Shown here one piece after another: positions 52,622 through 61,138 of a stretch of DNA of 64,000 nucleotides; positions within the stretch are counted from its first letter, which is position 1; each line of letters starts with the position of its first letter. The DNA is taken from positions 178,186 through 242,185 of the forward strand of contig JBAIAA010001606.1 in the NCBI GenBank assembly GCA_037893245.1. Reading direction: 5' to 3'. Source of the stretch: Crossaster papposus (lineage: Eukaryota; Echinodermata; Asteroidea; Velatida; Solasteridae). The notes under the pieces are model-generated. The model ran no database searches, was not told the origin of the DNA, and saw only the letters and a list, made by a program, of their open reading frames with translations. Position numbers and translations under genes: made by a program.

Positions 52622-55429
52622 AACTCGAGGGCTTGTTCCGACATCAGGTGTTTATTTCTTATGCACACTTCTTTCCCTTTACATATTTCGTATGCACACT
52701 TCTTTCCCTTTACATATTTCTTATGCACACTTCTTTCCCTTTACATATTTCTTATGCACACTTCTTTCCCTTTACATATTTCTTATGCACACTTCTTTCC
52801 CTTTACATATTTCTTATGCACACTTCTTTCCCTTTACATATTTCTTATGCACACTTCTTTCCCTTTACATATTTCTTATGCACACTTCTTTCCCTTTACA
52901 TATTTCTTATGCACACTTCTTTCCCTTTACATATTTCTTATGCACACTTCTTTCCCTTTACATATTTCTTATGCACACTTCTTTCCCTTTACATATTTCT
53001 TATGCACACTTCTTTCCCTTTACATATTTAACTCGAGGGCTTGTTCCGACATCAGGTGTTTATTTCTTATGCACACTTCTTTCCCTTTACATATTTCTTA
53101 TGCACACTTCTTTCCCTTTACATATTTCTTATGCACACTTCTTTCCCTTTACATATTTAACTCGAGGGCTTGTTCCGACATCAGGTGTTTATTTCTTATG
53201 CACACTTCTTTCCCTTTACATATTTCTTATGCACACTTCTTTCCCTTTACATATTTCTTATGCACACTTCTTTCCCTTTACATATTTCTTATGCACACTT
53301 CTTTCCCTTTACATATTTAACTCGAGGGCTTGTTCCGACATCAGGTGTTTATTTCTTATGCACACTTCTTTCCCTTTACATATTTCTTATGCACACTTCT
53401 TACCCTTTACATATTTATTATGCACACTTCTTTCCCTTTACATATTTAACTCGAGGGCTTGTTCCGACATCAGGTGTTTATTTCTTATGCACACTTCTTT
53501 CCCTTTACATATTTCTTATGCACACTTCTTTCCCTTTACATATTTCTTATGCACACTTCTTTCCCTTTACATATTTCTTATGCACACTTCTTTCCCTTTA
53601 CATATTTCTTATGCACACTTCTTTCCCTTTACATATTTCTTATGCACACTTCTTTCCCTTTACATATTTTTTATGCACACTTCTTTCCCTTTACATATTT
53701 AACTCGAGGGCTTGTTCCGACATCAGGTGTTTATTTCTTATGCACACTTCTTTCCCTTTACATATTTCTTATGCACACTTCTTTCCCTTTACATATTTAA
53801 CTCGAGGGCTTGTTCCGACATCAGGTGTTTATTTCTTATGCACACTTCTTTCCCTTTACATATTTCTTATGCACACTTCTTTCCCTTTACATATTTCTTA
53901 TGCACACTTCTTTCCCTTTACATATTTCTTATGCACACTTCTTTCCCTTTACATATTTAACTCGAGGGCTTGTTCCGACATCAGGTGTTTATTTCTTATG
54001 CACACTTCTTTCCCTTTACATATTTCTTATGCACACTTCTTTCCCTTTACATATTTAACTCGAGGGCTTGTTCCGACATCAGGTGTTTATTTCTTATGCA
54101 CACTTCTTTCCCTTTACATATTTCTTATGCACACTTCTTTCTCTTTACATATTTAACTCGAGGGCTTGTTCCGACATCAGGTGTTTATTTCTTATGCACA
54201 CTTCTTTCCCTTTACATATTTCTTATGCACACTTCTTTCCCTTTACATATTTCTTATGCACACTTCTTTCCCTGTACTTATTTCTTATGCACACTTCTTT
54301 CCCTTTACATATTTCTTATGCACACTTCTTTCCCTTTACATATTTAACTCGAGGGCTTGTTCCGACTTCAGGTGTTTATTTCTTATGCACACTTCTTTCC
54401 CTTTACATATTTCTTATGCACACTTCTTTCCCTTTACATATTTCTTATGCACACTTCTTTCCCTTTACATATTTCTTATGCACACTTCTTTCCCTTTACA
54501 TATTTCTTATGCACACTTCTTTCCCTTTACATATTTCTTATGCACACTTCTTTCCCTTTACATATTTAACTCGAGGGCTTGTTCCGACATCAGGTGTTTA
54601 TTTCTTATGCACACTTCTTTCCCTTTACATATTTCTTATGCACACTTCTTTCCCTTTACATATTTCTTATGCACACTTCTTTCCCTTTACATATTTCTTA
54701 TGCACACTTCTTTCCCTTTACATATTTCTTATGCACACTTCTTTCCCTTTACATATTTCTTATGCACACTTCTTTCCCTTTACATATTTCTTATGCACAC
54801 TTCTTTCCCTTTACATATTTCTTATGCACACTTCTTTCCCTTTACATATTTCTTATGCACACTTCTTTCCCTTTACATATTTCTTATGCACACTTCTTTC
54901 CCTTTACATATTTCTTATGCACACTTCTTTCCCTTTACATATTTCTTATGCACACTTCTTTCCCTTTACATATTTAACTCGAGGGCTTGTTCCGACATCA
55001 GGTGTTTATTTCTTATGCACACTTCTTTCCCTTTACATATTTCTCATGCACACTTCTTTCCCTTTACATATTTCTTATGCACACTTCTTTCCCTTTACAT
55101 ATTTAACTCGAGGGCTTGTTCCGACATCAGGTGTTTATTTCTTATGCACACTTCTTTCCCTTTACATATTTCTTATGCACACTTCTTTCCCTTTACATAT
55201 TTCTTATGCACACTTCTTTCCCTTTACATATTTCTTATGCACACTTCTTTCCCTTTACATATTTAACTCGAGGGCTTGTTCCGACATCAGGTGTTTATTT
55301 CTTATGCACACTTCTTTCCCTTTACATATTTCTTATGCACACTTCTTTCCCTTTACATATTTCTTATGCACACTTCTTTCCCTTTACATATTTAACTCGA
55401 GGGCTTGTTCCGACATCAGGCGTATATTT
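48200..55429. repeat. Long block matching 7.8-15.2 kb, about 40.2-40.4 kb away
   Basis: The B-spacing string from 7.8 to 15.2 kb reappears here, and so do its rare variants: CAGATG (8634 and 49004) and ACATAGTT (9018 and 49388), both offset by 40,370. The offset then steps to 40,277, 40,308, 40,241, 40,339 and 40,210 as whole-monomer blocks are gained or lost (93, 31, 67, 98 and 129 bp). Both members carry CTGTACTT (near 13934 and 54274) and CTTACCC (near 13159 and 53400). Similarity runs up to the last core B at 55394, whose counterpart is the B at 15184. Confidence 0.88.
55394..55429. repeat. Last core-type B, diverged edge copy
   Basis: This copy reads CATCAGGCGTATATTT where the consensus has CATCAGGTGTTTATTT; the counterpart at 15184 is normal. 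It is the final B of the CAGG type; the next B, 1.2 kb on, is of the CATG type. Edge copies of satellites are expected to escape homogenisation, and this one fits that pattern. Confidence 0.9.
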
Positions 55430-56080
55430 CTTATGCACACTTCTTTCCCTTTACATATTTCTTATGCACACTTCCTTCCCTTTACATATTTCTTATGCAC
55501 ACTTCTTTCCCTTTACATATTTCTTATGCACACTTTTTTCCCTTTACATATTTCTTATGCACACTTCTTTCCCTTTACATATTTCTTATGCACACTTCTT
55601 TCCCTTTACATATTTCTTATGCACACTTCTTTCCCTTTACATATTTCTTATGCACACTTCTTTCCCTTTACATATTTCTTATGCACACTTCTTTCACTTT
55701 ACATATTTCTTATGCACACTTCTTTCCCTTTACATATTTCTTATGCACACTTCTTTCCCTTTACATATTTGTTATGCACACTTCTTTCCCTTTACATATT
55801 TCTTATGCACACTTCTTTCCCTTTACATATTTGTTATGCACACTTCTTTCCCTTTACATATTTCTTATGCACACTTCTTTCCCTTTACATATTTCTTATG
55901 CACACTTCTTTCCCTTTACATATTTCTTATGCACACTTCTTTCCCTTTACATATTTCTTATGCACACTTCTTTCCCTTTACATATTTCTTATGCACACTT
56001 CTTTCCCTTTACATATTTCTTATGCACACTTCTTTCCCTTTACATATTTCTTATGCACACTTCTTTCCCTTTACATATTT

Positions 56081-56113
56081 CGTATGCACACTTCTTTTTC
56101 CCTTTACATATTT
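56081..56113. repeat. 33-bp A monomer with two extra T, first of three
   Basis: The unit begins CGTATG and its tract reads CTTCTTTTTCCC, two T longer than usual, so it is 33 bp. The same monomer is at 58914-58946 and 60476-60508. The first and third are counterparts in the 4,395-bp duplication. The middle copy shows that an earlier duplication, about 2.83 kb apart, already existed inside the unit. Confidence 0.92.
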
Positions 56114-56640
56114 CTTATGCACACTTCTTTCCCTTTACATATTTCTTATGCACACTTCTTTCCCTTTACATATTTCTTATGCACACTTCTTTCCCTTTAC
56201 ATATTTCTTATGCACACTTCTTTCCCTTTACATATTTCTTATGCACACTTCTTTCCCTTTACATATTTCTTATGCACACTTCTTTCCCTTTACATATTTC
56301 TTATGCACACTTCTTTCCCTTTACATATTTCTTATGCACACTTCTTTCCCTTTACATATTTCTTATGCACACTTCTTTCCCTTTACATATTTCTTATGCA
56401 TACTTCTTTCCCTTTACATATTTCTTATGCACACTTCTTTCCCTTTACATATTTCTTATGCACACTTCTTTCCCTTTACATATTTCTTATGCACACTTCT
56501 TTCCCTTTACATATTTCTTATGCACACTTCTTTCCCTTTACATATTTCTTATGCACACTTCATTCCCTTTACATATTTCTTATGCACACTTCTTTCCCTT
56601 TACATATTTCTTATGCACACTTCTTTCCCTTTACATATTT

Positions 56641-56743
56641 AACTCGAGGGCTTGTTCCCACATCATGAGTTTATTTCTTATGCACACTTCTTTCCCTTTA
56701 CATATGTAACTCGAGGGCTTGTTCTCTCATCATGTGTTTATTT
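56641..56743. repeat. B-A-B pair with variant B sequences, right flank
   Basis: Two B copies (56641-56676 and 56708-56743) flank one A monomer. The first reads CATCATGAGTTT, and the A after it ends ACATATGT. The second reads GTTCTCTCATCATG and is followed by ATTATG. All these changes are repeated at 61036-61138, where the A between has an added CTTAAG. They are the most diverged B copies in the window. Confidence 0.92.
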
Positions 56744-58108
56744 ATTATGCACACTTCTTTCCCTTTACATATTTCTTATGCACACTTCTTTCCCTTTACA
56801 TATTTCTTATGCACACTTCTTTCCCTTTACATATTTCTTATGCACACTTCTTTCCCTTTACATATTTCTTATGCACACTTCTTTCCCTTTACATATTTCT
56901 TATGCACACTTCTTTCCCTTTACATATTTCTTATGCACACTTCTTTCCCTTTACATATTTCTTATGCACACTTCTTTCCCTTTACATATTTCTTATGCAC
57001 ACTTCTTTCCCTTTACATATTTCTTATGCACACTTCTTTCCCTTTACATATTTCTTATGCACACTTCTTTCCCTTTACATATTTCTTATGCACACTTCTT
57101 TCCCTTTACATATTTCTTATGCACACTTCTTTCCCTTTACATATTTCTTATGCACACTTCTTTCCCTTTACATATTTCTTATGCACACTTCTTTCCCTTT
57201 ACATATTTCTTATGCACACTTCTTTCCCTTTACATATTTCTTATGCACACTTCTTTCCCTTTACATATTTCTTATGCACACTTCTTTCCCTTTACATATT
57301 TCTTATGCACACTTCTTTCCCCTTACATATTTCTTATGCACACTTATTTCCCTTTACATATTTCTTATGCACACTTCTTTCCCTTTACATATTTCTTATG
57401 CACACTTCTTTCCCTTTACATATTTCTTATGCACACTTCTTTCCCTTTACATATTTCTTATGCACACTTCTTTCCCTTTACATATTTCTTATGCACACTT
57501 CTTTCCCTTTACATATTTCTTATGCACACTTCTTTCCCTTTACATATTTCTTATGCACACTTCTTTCCCTTTACATATTTCTTATGCACACTTCTTTCCC
57601 TTTACATATTTCTTATGCACACTTCTTTCCCTTTACATATTTATTATGCACACTTCTTTCCCTTTACATATTTATTATGCACACTTCTTTCCCTTTACAT
57701 ATTTCTTATGCACACTTCTTTCCCTTTACATATTTCTTATGCACACTTCTTTCCCTTTACATATTTCTTATGCACACTTCTTTCCCTTTACATATTTCTT
57801 ATGCACACTTCTTTCCCTTTACATATTTCTTATGCACACTTCTTTCCCTTTACATATTTCTTATGCACACTTCTTTCCCTTTACATATTTCTTATGCACA
57901 CTTCTTTCCCTTTACATATTTCTTATGCACACTTCTTTCCCTTTACATATTTCTTATGCACACTTCTTTCCCTTTACATATTTCTTATGCACACTTCTTT
58001 CCCTTTACATATTTCTTATGCACACTTCTTTCCCTTTACATATTTCTTATGCACACTTCTTTCCCTTTACATATTTCTTATGCACACTTCTTTCCCTTTA
58101 CATATTTC

Positions 58109-58233
58109 GTATGCACACTTCTTTCCCTTTACATATTTCGTATGCACACTTCTTTCCCTTTACATATTTCGTATGCACACTTCTTTCCCTTTACATATTT
58201 CGTATGCACACTTCTTTCCATTTACATATTTCG
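58109..58233. repeat. Cluster of five CGTATG monomers, first of three
   Basis: Five successive A monomers carry CGTATG for CTTATG, and the fourth also has CCATTTAC in its tract. The same five-monomer cluster with the same CCATTT is found at 62504-62628 (4,395 bp on) and 63558-63682 (a further 1,054 bp, or 34 monomers). Each CGTATG monomer contributes a CpG, so this is a local CpG cluster in an otherwise CpG-free stretch. Confidence 0.93.
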
Positions 58234-58913
58234 TATGCACACTTCTTTCCCTTTACATATTTCTTATGCACACTTCTTTCCCTTTACATATTTCTTATGC
58301 ACACTTCTTTCCCTTTACATATTTCTTATGCACACTTCTTTCCCTTTACATATTTCTTATGCACACTTCTTTCCCTTTACATATTTCTTATGCACACTTC
58401 TTTCCCTTTACATATTTTGTATGCACACTTCTTTCCCTTTACATATTTCTTATGCACACTTCTTTCCCTTTACATATTTCTTATGCACACTTCTTTCCCT
58501 TTACATATTTCTTATGCACACTTCTTTCCCTTTACATATTTCTTATGCACACTTCTTTCCCTTTACATATTTCTTATGCACACTTCTTTCCCTTTACATA
58601 TTTCTTATGCACACTTCTTTCCCTTTACATATTTCTTATGCACACTACTTTCCCTTTACGTATTTCTTATGCACACTTCTTTCCCTTTACATATTTCTTA
58701 TGCACACTTCTTTCCCTTTACGTATTTCTTATGCACACTTCTTTCCCTTTACATATTTCTTATGCACACTTCTTTCCCTTTACATATTTCTTATGCACAC
58801 TTCTTTCCCTTTACATATTTCTTATGCACACTTCTTTCCCTTTACATATTTCTTATGCACACTTCTTTCCCTTTACATATTTCTTATGCACACTTCTTTC
58901 CCTTTACATATTT

Positions 58914-58946
58914 CGTATGCACACTTCTTTTTCCCTTTACATATTT
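58914..58946. repeat. 33-bp A monomer, second copy
   Basis: It has the same CGTATG head and CTTCTTTTTCCC tract as 56081-56113. Its expected counterpart near 63310 is absent, which helps to place the end of the second 4,395-bp copy. Confidence 0.92.
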
Positions 58947-60475
58947 CTTATGCACACTTCTTTCCCTTTACATATTTCTTATGCACACTTCTTTCCCTTT
59001 ACATATTTCTTATGCACACTTCTTTCCCTTTACATATTTCTTATGCACACTTCTTTCCCTTTACATATTTCTTATGCACACTTCTTTCCCTTTACATATT
59101 TAACTCGAGGGCTTGTTCCCACATCATGTGTTTATTTCTTATGCACACTTCTTTCCCTTTACATATTTCTTATGCACACTTCTTTCCCTTTACATATTTC
59201 TTATGCACACTTCTTTCCCTTTACATATTTCTTATGCACACTTCTTTCCCTTTACATATTTCTTATGCACACTTCTTTCCCTTTACATATTTCTTATGCA
59301 CACTTATTTCCCTTTACATATTTCTTATGCACACTTCTTTCCCTTTACATATTTCTTATGCACACTTCTTTCCCTTTACATATTTAACTCGAGGGCTTGT
59401 TCCCACATCATGTGTTTATTTCTTATGCACACTTCTTTCCCTTTACATATTTCTTATGCACACTTCTTTCCCTTTACATATTTCTTATGCACACTTCTTT
59501 CCCTTTACATATTTCTTATGCACACTTCTTTCCCTTTACATATTTCTTATGCACACTTCTTTCCCTTTACATATTTCTTATGCACACTTCTTTCCCTTTA
59601 CATATTTCTTATGCACACTTCTTTCCCTTTACATATTTCTTATGCACACTTCTTTCCCTTTACATATTTCTTATGCACACTTCTTTCCCTTTACATATTT
59701 CTTATGCACACTTCTTTCCCTTTACATATTTCTTATGCACACTTCTTTCCCTTTACATATTTCTTATGCACACTTCTTTCCCTTTACATATTTCTTATGC
59801 ACACTTATTTCCCTTTACATATTTCTTATGCACACTTCTTTCCCTTTACATATTTCTTATGCACACTTCCTTCCCTTTACATATTTCTTATGCACACTTC
59901 TTTCCCTTTACATATTTCTTATGCACACTTTTTTCCCTTTACATATTTCTTATGCACACTTCTTTCCCTTTACATATTTCTTATGCACACTTCTTTCCCT
60001 TTACATATTTCTTATGCACACTTCTTTCCCTTTACATATTTCTTATGCACACTTCTTTCCCTTTACATATTTCTTATGCACACTTCTTTCACTTTACATA
60101 TTTCTTATGCACACTTCTTTCCCTTTACATATTTCTTATGCACACTTCTTTCCCTTTACATATTTGTTATGCACACTTCTTTCCCTTTACATATTTCTTA
60201 TGCACACTTCTTTCCCTTTACATATTTGTTATGCACACTTCTTTCCCTTTACATATTTCTTATGCACACTTCTTTCCCTTTACATATTTCTTATGCACAC
60301 TTCTTTCCCTTTACATATTTCTTATGCACACTTCTTTCCCTTTACATATTTCTTATGCACACTTCTTTCCCTTTACATATTTCTTATGCACACTTCTTTC
60401 CCTTTACATATTTCTTATGCACACTTCTTTCCCTTTACATATTTCTTATGCACACTTCTTTCCCTTTACATATTT

Positions 60476-60508
60476 CGTATGCACACTTCTTTTTCCCTTT
60501 ACATATTT
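60476..60508. repeat. 33-bp A monomer, third copy
   Basis: It is identical in head and tract to 56081-56113 and lies exactly 4,395 bp after it, as expected for the tandem duplication. Confidence 0.92.
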
Positions 60509-61035
60509 CTTATGCACACTTCTTTCCCTTTACATATTTCTTATGCACACTTCTTTCCCTTTACATATTTCTTATGCACACTTCTTTCCCTTTACATATT
60601 TCTTATGCACACTTCTTTCCCTTTACATATTTCTTATGCACACTTCTTTCCCTTTACATATTTCTTATGCACACTTCTTTCCCTTTACATATTTCTTATG
60701 CACACTTCTTTCCCTTTACATATTTCTTATGCACACTTCTTTCCCTTTACATATTTCTTATGCACACTTCTTTCCCTTTACATATTTCTTATGCATACTT
60801 CTTTCCCTTTACATATTTCTTATGCACACTTCTTTCCCTTTACATATTTCTTATGCACACTTCTTTCCCTTTACATATTTCTTATGCACACTTCTTTCCC
60901 TTTACATATTTCTTATGCACACTTCTTTCCCTTTACATATTTCTTATGCACACTTCATTCCCTTTACATATTTCTTATGCACACTTCTTTCCCTTTACAT
61001 ATTTCTTATGCACACTTCTTTCCCTTTACATATTT

Positions 61036-61138
61036 AACTCGAGGGCTTGTTCCCACATCATGAGTTTATTTCTTAAGCACACTTCTTTCCCTTTACATAT
61101 GTAACTCGAGGGCTTGTTCTCTCATCATGTGTTTATTT
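61036..61138. repeat. Second copy of the variant B-A-B pair
   Basis: This is the counterpart of 56641-56743 at 4,395 bp, with the same CATGAG and TTCTCTCATC changes. One private substitution gives CTTAAGCACAC in the monomer between the two B copies. After it no B occurs in the remaining 2.86 kb of the window. Confidence 0.92.

Larger units (their letters stand above)
1675..55429. repeat. Core domain: A plus CAGG-type B in higher-order repeats
   Basis: B copies here carry CCGACATCAGG with rare exceptions (CAGATG at 8634, 44467 and 49004; CACGTG at 24774 and 26002; CCAACATC at 23766 and 24994; GACTTC near 54365; GCGTATATTT in the last copy). Spacing between B starts is 36 + 31n. In the sampled stretch 9656-15184 there are 34 B copies at a mean spacing of about 163 bp. 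The longest runs of A that I saw in the core are 15 monomers (21239-21703 and 28718-29182). Shared rare variants and shared spacing strings show that the core was built by many local tandem duplications of 0.67-4.5 kb on top of an older larger one. Confidence 0.93.

Noticed and set aside
1675-55429. Splice acceptor-like order in B: TTTAAC, then CTTGTTCC, then CATCAG followed by GTG.
   Set aside because: It resembles a branch point and 3' splice site, and even a weak 5' site, but an AG lies between the parts, no exon exists and the pattern simply comes with every B copy. The flank-type B lacks the CAG.
56732-61063. A 1,443-codon plus-strand open frame, and many others of 200-900 codons across the window, encoding a repeated aromatic, leucine-rich peptide.
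   Set aside because: The frame is open only because monomer A has no plus-strand stop and 31 is 1 modulo 3; the other two frames are open over the same bases between B copies. Many frames start at TTG or ATG inside a repeat unit and stop at the next B. There is no codon bias, domain or regulatory context.
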